64,000 nucleotides of DNA from Ulva prolifera (taxonomy: Eukaryota > Chlorophyta > Ulvophyceae > Ulvales > Ulvaceae): assembly GCA_023078555.1 (NCBI GenBank), contig CM041204.1, forward strand, positions 1,960,485 to 2,024,484, given 5' to 3'. The notes under the pieces are model-generated. The model worked only from the letters and a program-made list of their open reading frames with translations, made no database searches and had not been told where the DNA came from. Of the stretch, positions 11,701 to 23,960 are shown one piece after another (the first letter of the stretch is position 1; each line of letters opens with the position of its first letter). A program made the position numbers and the translations under genes.

Positions 11701-12238
11701 GAGAGTTTCTGTTGATTTTCAGTGAGGTGTGCTGATATCAGTGACGGGCTGCACCAACGGCAGCACCCGCCTCATGTGGAACAGCAGTGTATATGTATAT
11801 CTCAGAGCTAGCCCAAAGAAGCAGTAGTATCGACATCAACATGTTCGGGGAAGATATTGTTATTCTCATGTGTTCGCACATGTACACCTGCCTTCTCTGC
11901 AGGTCCTATAGATCCAACATGTGTATTGAACACCTGTGGTAGCAGGGGCGTTGCAGCCCAGCTCCGCCTAGAATGCGAATCATCTACATGGCGCCGCTTG
12001 CGCCGGTGGCACACAGCCCAACTCACGCGGCATCCTCCTGTCCTGTGCAAGACTGGGACGCGCGGAACCCATCTCTCACCAGTCCTCCGCGCATACAGGG
12101 TTCTCCGCCTCAAACCCGCCTGTGGACGCGGCCCCGCCTCCGCCAGACGCCCCATCGACCGCCGCCGCCCCGCGTATTCATGCCGCCGCCCCGGCTGTGC
12201 TGGCGCTGCTATCCATTGCCACCTGCCTGTGGGTGTAG
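8748..12238 (+). CDS. Gene B: secreted Cys-rich protein with signal peptide and hydrophobic C-tail, paralogue of gene A
   Basis: Exons in frame: 8748-8817, 9196-9330, 9516-9644 (end uncertain), 9965-10201, 10560-10735, 11408-11576 and 12099-12238. Two small phase 1-1 exons are likely (11742-11786 and 11903-11938). Total is about 378 aa, or 351 without the small exons. Exon 1 is a signal peptide (MKLWKVV, then GAILTLALLSTVNA) and ends at a perfect gtgagt donor. Later exons give Cys-rich modules: KLRCIQGC, FCKWYRNALTD, a GNSSICLP module and RQFNFFRMLGCVECG. The last exon is Pro-rich (PPVDAAPPPPD) and ends in a hydrophobic run (PAVLALLSIATCLWV), GPI-signal-like. The GN-x-x-CLP and FLGC-x-x-CG modules, the phase 0 intron between them and the phase 1 intron before the tail all match gene A. 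An extracellular or cell-surface location is inferred. Family and function are unknown. Confidence 0.6.
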
Positions 12239-15200
12239 TGCCTCAGGGGCGCCGATGACGGACGCATATGCATGTAGCCCATGACAGCACTCCGCCTGCC
12301 GACGGCCACCAGGCCTCCCCCCCTCTCCCCGCCGCTCACTGCCGAGCACTGCCTGCGTCATGATCTCCCCGCCGAGTACAGCCCATGGCCGGCCACTGCT
12401 GCGGGCGGGGCTGCTGCCAGCCCAGCATGCACAGCATGCTCAGCATGAACACACATGGCGGTAGTGAGTGGCTGTCGACTGCAGCTGCTGGGGGCCTGGG
12501 GGGGGGGGGAGGGGGGGGGGGGACGGCGCCTGCGGAGCATATGCATGCGGCCGGAATGATCACCCCGCGGCACGCCGTGCGCGGCCACGGTTGCCGCCCC
12601 ACGTCACACCGTCCTTCCCTTCCCTTCCCTTCCTTTTTTTTTCAGACTCTGTTTTCTGTAAGGCATATGCGCAGCTGCCAGGGCCGGTTGTGGTGGTCGC
12701 TGATCAGTGAGCCGCTGGCGGCGGGCGCAGTGAAATAATTCTGCGCAACGGGAAGGAAGAGCTGTGGGCGACCCAATAATAATCATACTTGTATGAGTAA
12801 CGTGACTGAGATGCACCTGCCTTGCACTACGCAGGCCCCTCGAAACCCCGCATCGACGGGGTCTCGTTGTGTTCTCTTCAGGTCCATGTGTGTGTCTGCT
12901 TATGGTTGATCTGGGATGAGCAGGCTGCCGTCACATCATAGCCTGCGCTGGCGGCTTGATCTTCCAGGGGACGCCTAGTTTCTGGCAGCCAAGCAGGGCA
13001 GTGCATGGCGGAGGCTGTCTCCACAGGAGCCGCTAGTGTCTCCACTCACCAGCTGGAGAGAAAGTAGTACCTGGCCTACAGTGGTGTTGATGTGTTGAAT
13101 CCATAGCTCGATGTGCTCTCTCCCAAGGGTGCAGGCGGAGAGTGTGCAAGCTGCTTGCGATGTAAAACAGTGGCTTAGATCATCTATGCTGACCCACGCG
13201 GGCGTCCTTCTTGCCATTGGCGCGCAAGAGGTGGCAGGCCGCAGCCTGTGTACTGACCTCCGTGATCTGAACGCAGGTCCTGTGGTCTGGACTGCTCGTG
13301 TTTGGCGTCATGGTGATTGCATTCACTCGCCGATGCCATGTGGACGAATGCTGACCCGCACGTCCTGTGGTCTGTGCTAAGGCCACTATCTGTGCGATTT
13401 GATTACAATTCAGATTTCTTTACCTTGGCGTGGAGGAGCTCTGGGCATGGTCAAGGCCATAAAGATAGATTTCTCGGATCAGGCTCTTGAGCAGCATAAC
13501 TCAAATATGTGCATGTTGTGGCTTCGGTGATGTTTCAAATCAAGTGGCAGTGTGGTCTTGCGATGCGGTAGATCCTTCCTGACCTGAACCTGCGATCTTA
13601 ATCATGACCTACGATGTTTTCACAGAGCCAGTAGTTAGGCCAGTGATGCTTCAGCCTGAGAACTGAGAGGAAAGTTTTCTACAGCTACTTAACATGGCAA
13701 GAGGTAGCCGCACTGTACTTGCTGACCGGTGCATTGGGTCATTATTATAATAATGATACTATCTCCCCATTTCCGTAATGCACCATGCGCGGTTGGAGAG
13801 CTGCTTAGGCACCGCTGAGTGGAAACTGGTTCATAGCATTGCCATTATCGCAAGCATGTGAAGCCCACCTTGATGCGAAAGCGGTGTCAGCTTTGTGACC
13901 CCACCATGCTTCGCTCTGCTCATGCATGCAGCCCGTTCGCTCATGTCTGCATGCCAGCGATGGCAGGTGTGGTAGCAGTGATAGCTAGCTATACTGAGGC
14001 GTACACTGGCCATGCCACGTTGCCTGACGCAGTCACACACTCAGGTCAAAGGATGCTCGAGCTGATCAGGCTCATTGCTACACCTTCGTTTGATGGAGGA
14101 GCGTGCACTCTACAGAGACTCAGAATGGCGCTCCCACTGTGCATTTCCAGCCGGCTGATACTAGGCCCTGGATGCTCCCGATCGCATACTGCTGTTCTGA
14201 GTATGTTGGAACAGCATCCTGCTTAGGCATTGGTGCATTGCAGACAGCGAAAGCTCAGAAGGCTGACAGTCTCACATTGGGAGACGACGTTTTATCCCAC
14301 GGCGTGCTCTGTTGAACTGATTCGAGACGAGATGGCAGATTGTATCAGCAACAAAGCAGCTGGTTGCTGTACAGAGGCAGGCTGCGACGCTAACGAACCA
14401 GCTTTGCTGATATTGTGCTTGACTGAAGCTCTGATATAATTTTACAGATGAGCGTACCATGATAATGATACCTGGCAGTGGTGTTGCTCATATCAGCTTT
14501 GGCTCTCGCTGGTTGTGCCGCCCGAACTGAAGACAGACAAAGACGTCCTTTCTCGAGCAAACTATTTTCTACAACTATATATCCACAAATTATAGTGGGA
14601 TATAGCGCCGACAGCGTTCTCTAGAAAACAGTGCGCACATTTACAAGAACAGTCAGTGGCAGAACATGTCGTCCATGGTGGAACCTGGTCAAGCCACCGA
14701 ACGAAGCTCACCCCGGCGCATGATGATCCTTATAATGTGGGTTATAGTGTTGGAGTACGTGTGTGCTACATCAGCATTGCCGTGGGCAAGGGTTTTTGCG
14801 GTCGAACACGAACGTTGCTAGTCCAACGGACCTGCCCTTCCGTGCCTGCCACATTATCTGTCGCATCACTACAAATGTGTACCGCGCACGCCATAGTATG
14901 AAGATTGTCAGTCAAGGTCCCTAACAAGTATTCCTTGAAGGCTGCGCCGATAATTTTCTTGCACGCCTGCAGGCCTGCAACGCTCTCCCGTTGTGCATAG
15001 GAAGAGACAACGTACACGCGCCAGGTCAGTAGAAATTGATACTCCGGCATACATTAGAACACGCGCGCTTGCATCACTGCGGATGCCAGTCCATCTACAA
15101 GTTATTTAGGCGTGATCCGTGCAGCGCCTCCTGCAGACTCGTGCGATGCTGGCCGCAAACCAACCGGCGGCGCATTTGTGGTGACAGGGCGCCGCCGCGC

Positions 15201-15329
15201 AGTCCTGGACCGGCCTGGCTTTCTTACGTATAACCTTGCGGACACACAAATTGACAAAATACCCAGTCACTATCAACGGTTTATGCCCTGCCTTGCTGTG
15301 GGTGACTGTATCTTTGGGCAGCTCTAGCA
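12239..15329. other. 3.1-kb intergenic region, no gene supported
   Basis: Holds a G-rich tract at 12490-12522, a CCCTT-type pyrimidine run at 12612-12642, and scattered TGCATGCA octamers. Open frames up to 122 codons have neither a protein-like composition nor usable splice partners. A frame at 15112-15327 ends just before gene C but starts at a non-ATG codon. Confidence 0.4.
12490..12522. repeat. Poly-G rich tract
   Basis: About 33 bases that are nearly all G on the + strand, broken by CCT and a single A. It could form G-quadruplex DNA and is a likely place for length error in the assembly. Confidence 0.85.
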
Positions 15330-18305
15330 ATGATGGTGTCGTTAGCTACGGCCACTCTGCCAAAGTGCCAGGGGCGCCGTTGCGCATTCCATTCACACTC
15401 AACGCATAGACAGAAAGTAAATTGTAGGGCCCAAGTACAGGGGCTTGCGCAAGAAGATGCTGTTGGCGCGACGGACGTTCAAGCGCTCAATGCGTTGCTT
15501 TCACGAGTCGAGGCACAGCATATCGAGCCGGAGCCTGGAATGTCTTTGTCAACAGCTTCTGATGGAGCTATAGATTGCTTGCTGGACGATGATGATGTGG
15601 TTCTGGAAGCCGATGAAGCAGCTGATGTCGTTCTTCTGCCGGAGCTTGAGCAGCCGTCTGTTTGCCGCGAACATCGCATGTCTCCGGCCTCTGCCAATCA
15701 TCTTGATGCTGTTATGGCTACGTCAAAGTTTCGAGAACGCTTCTATGAATTCATGCAGCAGCTCAAAGCCTGGGGATACGCGTCAGGTACGGCGCTGCTA
15801 CGATTGTTTGGTACACGCTCAATGCTTCACGTAGCGCATAGAATCGATTCTGGCTGCTATGTATTGTGAAGTGTTTGTGTCATGATTTACGACTGGCACC
15901 ATCACGTCCATCACCATCACGGCGTACCGTGCTCAACTTACGGCACAAACTCTGGCTTTTAGCAACGTCGACGGCATCTTGGCTGACTGCTACTTGATCA
16001 GCGATCTGTGAATTACAGCCATTGTTGCGGCAATGTCAGATCGTGAATCTCTCCAGAGATCACCTTGTTCTGCAGACCCCAATCACAACAGGACTCTGAC
16101 ACCGAAGCAAACTATCACCACGTTCGCCAGAGCAAATCCGGATCTGCTGCACACGCTACCTGTTCGTGAATTGAACATTTTTGTCAAGAAGTTCAAGGCG
16201 TTTCCAAGGAAGAGTATGGACCGAAAGTACCGTGCTGCCACTTCCCGCCTCACTAATCTCTATGCTGACTTCGAGATGGAGGCCACGTTCAACGGGCAGC
16301 CAACCTTCCAGGTGAGCTACTTGTAATTTATGCTGGGATTTGTATAGTTCATTTTAGATCGTTACGATATGTGAGGCTAAACAGGTCATCCGTTTGCACG
16401 CTTCGGGTGTCCAGCTATTGCTGCCCCACAGCTGAATCTGCTACACGATGATCTGCAAATACAAGGTTCATATCCAAAAGTTTTGGAGAATTTACTAATA
16501 TCTTGTGTCTACTTCACGTCAGCGAATGAGCACAAACGGAAATCCTTGCTGTTCTCACACGTGGCACATTGTTGAGAGCAGCACCCGACTGTCAGCGTTC
16601 CCTCCTAATCATGCCATCAGCTTCTGCACCTGAAAGTTTGATCCATGTTTGAGCTATGCATTGGTTTTTTTTGCCTAGATGACACACCGCCATGACATCT
16701 GTGGTGGCTCAGAAGTAGGCAACAAGTCTCTTGACCTGGCATACCCCAGCATTGAGCCACTGGTGCAGCAAGTTTCAACGTCAGTTCTCCTGCTTGCTCT
16801 TCACAGGTGCCTATCGTGACATTAGGTCATCGGTATCTCGCATGCAGCCTGTCTCCCTGGAGCCTCCTGCTCGCTGCCCTCGCGTTGGCGCGGACAGTGC
16901 CCTGGGACTAGGCGCCTCTCACAGTGGCTGCGCCAGAACAGGCAAAGCTGCGCAGCAGAAATGCGACAGCCGCTCCATCCTCGCAGGCATTACACATGCT
17001 CTCGCGCCGCTGCACTGTCGGCGAAACAGCCACAGTGTCCCCCGCAGCAGCACGCCGCCGCTATGTCCCCCCCAGCACAACACCCACTCTCGCGCCACTG
17101 CAGGACGTCGTGCGGCTGCTGCTATTTGTCAACATCTCGGAGTTCTCCGATATCGAGGCGCGTGCCCCGGGCATCGTCGCGTCCGCCTCGGACCTCCTCC
17201 CGGAGATCCTCATCGCGGCCACGCAGCCCCCCGGCGGCGCCGCAGCGCGCCTCGACCACAGCGTGCAATGGCACGACCTGCGCCAGGCTGTACAGGCCGA
17301 GGGCGTCCGCCGCGGGCCCGCCGGCGGCTCCGGCCGCCCCAACCCACGGTGCGCTCCGGCCGCTAGATTGTGCCCCTCCTACCTCTGGTTGTGAGGCACA
17401 TGATACTTCCGTGTTTATGAATGCATGTCCTGGCGGTGTGCATGAGTAGAATGGTTGGTGTCAAGTTGCTCTGCGTGAGAGTGGGACTTTCACCAGCATG
17501 CTGTGTATGTACGTGTGCCTACATGATCACATACTCTGATCCATTGGGACATGGGCAGTTCCGAGGTTTGGGTCCGAATTGATGCGTCAAAGCTGCATGC
17601 CGCTGTGTGGCGTGCAGGCGGCAGCGGCAGTCGCGGCGCGAGCGCGTGCTGCAGCGAGACGAGGCCGGGGACGATGCGGAGCGCCGCCTCGAGAGCCTCG
17701 AGGCGAAGCTCGCTGCGTCCCTCCGCTCCGGGGGCGACCGCAGCGGCGCCGCGATGCGCCCGTGGACTCCATGGGATGATATCACGTCTGATGACAGAGG
17801 CAACGGCGGCCGGGCCGCGCCCGAGGGCGGCCGGGGGCGCCGCGGCCGGGGCTCCGGCGGTGGCCGGGCGGACAATGGTGCGCGGGAGGGTGCGGAGGCG
17901 GGTGTGTGGGGGCCGGGGCGTGACGGGGGCGCGAGACCGCAGCGGGGCGGGGAGCGGCGGCGCGAGGCGGAGCCACAGGAGCGTGGGGATGCCGCGTCGG
18001 GGGCGCCTCGGGAGGACGCTGCGCGCCGGCAGTCGCGGCAGCGGGAGGCCGCATCAGAGAGCCGTAAGGACTTCATGTCGCTATTCGGGGACAACGGCGG
18101 CGGTTCTGCTGGTGGCGGTTCGCAGCAGCAGCAGAACGGGGGGACAGCCAACGGTGGTGGCCGGGGGTCTCAGGGAGGCCGCGGAGGTGGCGGGTACGGG
18201 CGCGGGAGCCGTGGGGGTGCAGGCTACGGGGGACAAGGGAACTCTGGTGGCGGTGGCGGCGGCTATGGGGGTGGATACGGCGGCGGCGGCGGCGGCTTGA
18301 TCTAA
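15330..18305 (+). CDS. Gene C: unrecognised protein with possible transit peptide and RGG tail
   Basis: Exons 15330-15786, 16076-16311, 16679-16806, 16956-17348 and 17618-18305 join in frame (phases 1, 0, 2, 2) to 633 aa with stop TAA at 18303-18305. The acceptor of exon 4 could also lie at 16959. The start is the first of two ATGs. The first 35 residues or so are basic and hydroxylated, lack acidic residues and have VNCRAQ near the end. This resembles a plastid or mitochondrial transit peptide without a hydrophobic signal core. An acidic stretch (LLDDDDVVLEADEAADVV) and helical segments follow, including LPVRELNIFVKKFKAF and DVVRLLLFVNISEFSDIE. The C-terminal third is low-complexity Arg/Gly, with SRKDFMSLFGDN and then Gly-rich RGG/GYGG repeats typical of RNA-binding tails. 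RNA binding in an organelle is an inference. No family was recognised. Confidence 0.6.
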
Positions 18306-20018
18306 CCGAGCGCTTTTATTTCACGAGCATGTTGTTCCATTGATTCGTCTCGCGTGCGTCGCAGCGGGGCTGCTAGGTGTCGCTGCTGTGGCGACATGGG
18401 AGGAGTGCCCACCTGCCAGTGGAAGCGGTGAGGCTCTTCCCCCCACTTGTAGTGCCCCGCCGCAAGGATGGGGACACTCGGTGCTCGCTTACGATCACAC
18501 GGCGCGGCCTGCGCGGCAGCCAAGGACGCGGCCATGCAGTCAGGAACACCACCGATTGGAGTGCACTGGCATCGTTGCGTGCGCTGGCGCATGATGTTGG
18601 CGCAGCTGTGAGCGACGTGGCAGGGTCTGGCATGTCGCCGTTGATAGCGGTGCTGCGCCCAGCTATGCTGGCGGTTCAACAAGCATGTGGGACGTCGGTC
18701 GAGGCGCTTGTATTGTCCTTTTGCCGGAGTTGGCTCGCGATGGAGTGTACTTCAGAGTCGGGCTTGCTATTGATTGAATACTTGCTTGGCTTACTTGCAG
18801 CCGAGTCAACCAACAATTAACTAGGAGTGGGGCAGCAGAGGTCCTGTTGGGGGCAAAGCCCGAGAGGCTGGCTGACCTGGGCAGGTCCAGCCCGCAGTCA
18901 GTCCGCGCACGGTGTAGGTAGGCAATGCCATGAGGGGAAGTCGTAAGTCACCTGAGTAACTGTCGTTGTGGATGCTCATGTTGATGACTGGACAGCGCTG
19001 CCAGCAGCACAGTCCTTGGTTCTTCGGTTGTGTGTTGTCCCCATTGGCTATGAGCTGCCACAGTGCTTTGTCTTCACTGGGTTCCCCGAGCAGTGAAATA
19101 GTACAGTGACATAGTGCATAACAATCTTGAACGCGATGGATGAATCTATGGGGCTTTGCCTTGTTTGGGCAACACATGCAGCCGGGGTCTGTCATGCACC
19201 ATTCCTCCCCCTACAGGCGGGTCGCATTCGCACTGATTCCATCATGGCCTCAGTGTAACAGTGTCAAATCCAGAGGGGCAGGTAGCAAATATCTCTGAGA
19301 TATGGCTGCTGAATTACAATTAAGCAGGGATTAAAGCAGAGATTACAGAGAATAATGCTGTTGTAATTAAGTGACAATTTGAGAATATGGGGTGAACTCA
19401 AACCCGATTATTATGAGTTTTGTCTTTCGATTACAGTGTGCATCATAATAAAGTGAAGCAACGAATGTGTTAATGTAAATGGTGCACCTGGAGGACTATG
19501 ACTTCCTAGCAACGCAGGACACATGCAAGCAACCGCCATCATGCAACACGGACAGAAACACCTGTACTGCAGCACACCACAACCTCCCATGCGCGCTAAC
19601 ACCCAACACCATCCACGCACGCCAGCATCCACACAAGCGCCGGCCCACACCCCCGCAGCCGTATGCACTCCCCGCCCCACGACGTGCCACCATCGCCCCC
19701 AAGGCAAGTGCTTCAGGTAGCAACACCAAAACCCACTCTAATACGGAAAATAACCCTGGGAGGCCCCGGCCCCCCCTACCCAAACCCAACCCGCCCCTCA
19801 CCAGGCCCACACAATCCCCTCTCGCCTTCATACCCAGACCCCCGCCCCCACACCCTGCTGCCCCGCACCCCTCGGGCGCACCCTCGCGACGGGCGACATG
19901 TATCCACGGCCAGGGCGGCGCCCATGCTGCGATGAGCAGTGCCACGGGCCGGCCGGCCTGGCGAATGGCACAGCACGCAAGTGTCGAGTACTAGCGGCAC
20001 GCACACCCAACACCACCT
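18306..20018. other. Intergenic region, part 1, no gene supported
   Basis: A 147-codon frame at 18377-18820 opens at GTG and has a protein-like second half, but no ATG and no splice context. The AT-rich part at 19260-19450 and the Pro-rich frames near 19500-19990 look non-coding. Confidence 0.4.
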
Positions 20019-20074
20019 GTAAAGTAAAAGTAAATCTAAATTTACTGAGCCGTATCCTATTGGACATTGACAAC
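20019..20074 (+). repeat. 56-bp dispersed repeat, copy 1
   Basis: Matches the reverse complement of 23961-24016 at about 51 of 56 positions. A shorter relative lies at 20453-20483. On the minus strand both full copies read LSMSNRIRLS-K/R-FRFT, so a decayed shared coding exon is as possible as a transposon end. Confidence 0.75.
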
Positions 20075-20204
20075 TCCGAATTAACGGGACCACATATGCC
20101 GAAGGGGTAAACGACCTGGAAACCCCCCTCAGACGACCGTACGCAACTCACAGGGCCTCCTCCTGTGCTAAGCGAGGTGGTCACGTGCGGCCGTTTCGAT
20201 TCCC

Positions 20205-20295
20205 CAAAGCGCACGCAGAATCGAACCCACGACCTCCTGAAACGGAGGGGGTAGCTTTTAATCCGTCCTCAACCCATTGGACCCAACTGTCGTCC
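20205..20295 (-). pseudogene. tRNA-like sequence, probable tRNA pseudogene or SINE head
   Basis: On the minus strand there is a good B-box/T-loop (GGTTCGATTC). A D-arm-like GTTGGGTCCAATGGGTT lies upstream. An ACGGA/TCCGT stem closes a 15-nt loop, and a CCTCC/GGAGG pair overlaps it. The acceptor ends do not pair (GGGACGA has no partner) and the T-stem has mismatches, so it is not a working tRNA gene as read. Confidence 0.4.
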
Positions 20296-20393
20296 CCAGG
20301 GTTCACCGAGTCCCGGCAGTGCCAGATGCCTGCCGCCCTTGCAACACCCAGCGCTCTCTGGCACTTGTTCTGCGTTTGGGGGGGCGATGCAGT

Positions 20394-20436
20394 GTGATAG
20401 TCCAGTGATAAGACCGCTCTACCGCTGGACTATCAC
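20394..20436 (-). repeat. tRNA 5'-half-like hairpin, copy 1
   Basis: Perfect 12-bp arms gtgatagtccag/ctggactatcac around a 19-nt loop. Read on the minus strand it resembles a tRNA D-arm (TAGTCCAGCGGTAGAGCGG). Related copies are at 20682-20771 and 23752-23790. Confidence 0.65.
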
Positions 20437-20681
20437 ATGCAGGCGTGATTGCAGTAAAGTAAAGTAAATCTGAATTTACTTTACAGCAGTCGGTTGCAAT
20501 GGCTTACTATGCGGTGCCTGTGCTGCTACCTTCCTCGCCTCTGTCCTTGTAACTGCTACAGATCTGGCTGTATACCTATACATATAGCAGCACTGCAGGG
20601 ACACCGCTGCTGGCTCCATCAGTGACAGGTGCCAGCAGCAGTGGCGTGAATGGCTACATGCTTTCCTTGACAATGGTGGAT

Positions 20682-20771
20682 GTGGCAATGCAGTGATATG
20701 GCCGCTATACCACTGGACCCTTGCACGTCGCGACGTGCAAGGGTGTAGTGGCCATATCACTGGATTGCCAC
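20682..20771. repeat. 90-bp foldback, tRNA-like arms
   Basis: Nearly symmetrical inverted repeat from gtggcaat to attgccac. The inner 28 bp, 20717-20744, are a perfect palindrome (acccttgcacgtcg and its complement). The arms differ mainly by an 8-nt segment present on the left only. Read on the minus strand, the arms carry GGTATAGCGGCCATATCACTG, a tRNA-D-arm-like motif. Confidence 0.8.
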
Positions 20772-23751
20772 AGTGGACCACTTGACTCTCCCTCAAGTCC
20801 GGCCTTGCATGGTCCTGGCGACATAGTGACAGGCCGATAAGTCACATTTGTCACATGCAGCTGCACTGGTACCGGTGGATGCTTGCCAGCCAGGCTGGTA
20901 TGTTAACCAGGATGGCGTGACCACCAAATAGGTTTGCCTGTCAGCGTTCAGGGCCTCGTCTGGAATGTCTCCAAGATGCAGGCAACAAGTCCTGAAGCGG
21001 CAGTGGAGTGCCATCGGTAGGAGCAGTCCCTGCTGCATGTACACTCCACAATTCGATCTGCTTATGTGAGTTTGTGTAGGGCACACTGACTGGCCTCACA
21101 TCAAGCATGGGCGGTTCATTGGGACACACGCGAGGCTTCACAGCTATGAGCCATGCAGCAGCCAGAGGCATGCTTCACAGGCAGAGCACTGCCGAGTCTG
21201 CAGCACAGCTATGAGCACTTCTGCCACATGCTGTCAACAGTGCCTGCTGGCAACAAATGCTGATAGATGTCGGGCCTGTGGTGCTGAGTGTGCTGAGTGC
21301 TCAGTCACATGTACACCACTGTCAGCGTCGCACTGCTGCCCTGTCTGCTTCGCATTAGTAGGGAATCCGGGGGGTGGCTCAGGGTCAGGTAGGTGTGGAG
21401 GAGACGCGTGCACACGACGGCGATGATGTAAGCATCCGGGATAAAGGCGGGCATTGAAGGCCGAGGCAGTGACTGCCCGCGGCACTGCCCGCCCAAGATC
21501 GCGCGTGCAGTCCCGGCTGGCCCATCCCAGGACCTGCATTTAGTCCGGCTCCCACGTAAGGCTGACCGCCTGCACGATGATTGCTGTCGAGCGTGACTGT
21601 GGCACGGCCAATCTGACTGATACCGTTCACGCACGTTCGATGCATCGTGTCATGGCGTCAGGTAAGCCATGATTTGCACGAATCTTGCGCTCACGGGCAA
21701 AGAATCAGCGCTCAGGATCGGCCAAGGCGACCAGAGCTGAGTCTGTCGTTGTTGACAGTTCATTGCGAGTGAAGCATGCACCCTTTCCAGTGCTCCAGGA
21801 TCTCCTGAGAGTGGTCCAGGTGGTGTAGCGCATGCGCCTGTCTGGCTACGGCTGTGCGGCACAGCACTGCTCGCAAGGTCGGTAACAGATTCCCTTGCGC
21901 CATGTCGACATGCGTGGAAACAAATACACGCGCGCGGGGCCGCCAAATGTGACGTTTTGTGCGATGTCATGTGCCCCCAAGCCTGTCATGGGCTCGTGAC
22001 GGCGTGAACGAACGCCAGCAGAGGCGCAGGAGTCCTGATGCGGCTGGTGCAGGGAGGCGACCTTACAGTCTGTGCTCTGCCTTGCATCGTCACAGTGCGT
22101 TGTGAGTGTTTGGAAGGCTGGCTGCACGTCGGCACCTGCTTGTTCACATCGCCGGCATTCCTCCCAGACCAGCTCTGAAACTCGATTCTATTGACACAAT
22201 TCAGATCAGAGTACCTGTTATGTAGATCTTTCATCATGGTTGGACTGTCTGCTTGTCGGCAGCGGCAGGACAGCTCGTGAAGAGTCAACTCGATCAGACT
22301 ACTCCATCGCTTGCGGTCAGCAGCGCTTGCCGCCCGGATCAGGTGCGATTGCTGCCACATACACCTACATTATGTACTCATGCCATCTGGTGCTTCTTGT
22401 GCCCTTTCACGTGCCTGCCCGTCCACACCATCGCAACGAACGTGCCACAGCGCACACGTTCACGTGCGGTTAGGCATCCCCTCCACGCCTGTCCTCCCCA
22501 GGCCCGCAGCGGGACCTTCGTTATGGCCTTCTGATCGTTGAGTGGATACTGAGCGTGTTTATGAGCGTGTTGGCGTGGTCAGGCGCCCCAGCCTCGGACA
22601 GGGCGTTGTCAACATGGTCACAGGAACTCCGTTCGAGCATCATGAGACCATCGCTAACACTGGCTGCCGTTCGAACACCGCAACCTGCAAGCCACAGCTT
22701 CTCGGAGAACAAGGCAATGTAGCTTTCCGAATTGGCTCCTCGCTCGTCGTCCGCTCAGCTCCACTTCACTGAGCAGCGTGGGCCAGCACTTGCGTGACGG
22801 AAAGCGTGCTCGTGGCTTTTCGAGCCAAACGTCCCACACTCGCCAGCGGGGCGGCGCCCATCTCGGAATATCTCCTCACGCTTCACATTGATTTCGTCTG
22901 CTTTGTCTCCATTCCTTGCGTGAGTGTAGTCTGATGCATCACGTCCGGTTCTGTGCGTATGCATTGCAACTTGCCACGTCGGGAAAGTGCAAGTTGGCGA
23001 GCTCAGTGACGCACCCAGCGCCACGCCGTTCTGGTGCCGCAGCCGGCGCGCACTGGACCACAATCTTCGAGGTGCACGTCTAATCTATCCAACGTAACGT
23101 GGCTGTTATCGTCTCTGGGGAAGGCATGTGTCGCGTACCGTCAATTTTGCAATGCCTGAATCGCGCAACGCATGCGCCATGTCCACTTTGGAACTCGCCC
23201 ATCTCTCTCTAGCAGCTGATACTCAGTTGAATTCCCACTGGTGGTGTCGGCGAGTGCTATGGGTCGCAGGTCCCTCAGTCGTGCACGATTCGAGTGTCCC
23301 ATACCTTCCTGCAGCTGCATTGGCGACCGGTCACACCATCCAACGAGCATCTCGTGCAGTTTCAAAGCCATCTCTTGCGCCTCACCTGAAGCAACATCTC
23401 CCAGCAGAGCGTGAGTTGCGGCTTCAGGCGAAGGGTGCCATCGTCACCCGAGTCGCTGCAGGCGGAAGCACTGCATGCCAGTCAACACATCCCAACGGAG
23501 CACTTGCCCCACACATCTGTGCACACGGCAGCCCCGTTCACCACTCATGAAATTCATACAATACATGTCGCGCGAGTAGGGAGTCCTGGCCGTCAGGTTT
23601 GCTGACCCGGGATCTGCGTTGAACCAGAAGACTGCCAACTGCCACCTCTGCAGCTCATATACTGAGCACCTCTCCTGAAGCAACTGCCACACCGGCTCGT
23701 CTCATCGCCAGGGACGGAGTATCTTTCACAGTCTTTCACGATCCGACTCTG
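20772..23751. other. Intergenic region, part 2, no gene supported
   Basis: Frames up to 140 codons exist (for example 23128-23550) but open at non-ATG codons or have no splice partners. One short Cys-rich frame from an ATG at 21211 (CCQQC, CRACGAEC, CCPVC) could be a zinc-binding exon. Nothing around it supports a gene. Confidence 0.35.
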
Positions 23752-23790
23752 TGGCAATTCACAGTGGTATGACCGCTACACCACACCAGC
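23752..23790 (-). repeat. tRNA 5'-half-like repeat, copy 3
   Basis: Contains gtggcaattcacagtggtat followed by gaccgctacaccac. Its reverse complement aligns to the same motif as the arms at 20682-20771. Confidence 0.55.
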
Positions 23791-23960
23791 AGGACCCCCA
23801 CTGCAGCCCTAGCCCACACTGCACTGCACCAGCAGAGCCCTGCTCACACCATGCCGCTTGACGGCTGAGCTTTTCGCACTGCAGTGTGTCACTGGGTGTC
23901 ACAAGGACACTATCGGAGAGGCCGGTACCACCGCCGGGGCAACGCAGAAGCACACAATGT

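Noticed and set aside
18377-18820. 147-codon frame after gene C
   Set aside because: It opens with GTG, and the only in-frame ATGs are internal. No splice acceptor or homologous motif supports it, although the second half looks protein-like.
21211-21426. Small Cys-rich zinc-finger gene
   Set aside because: Cysteine pairs are present, but spacing matches no family I know, and no exon partners or conserved context are seen.
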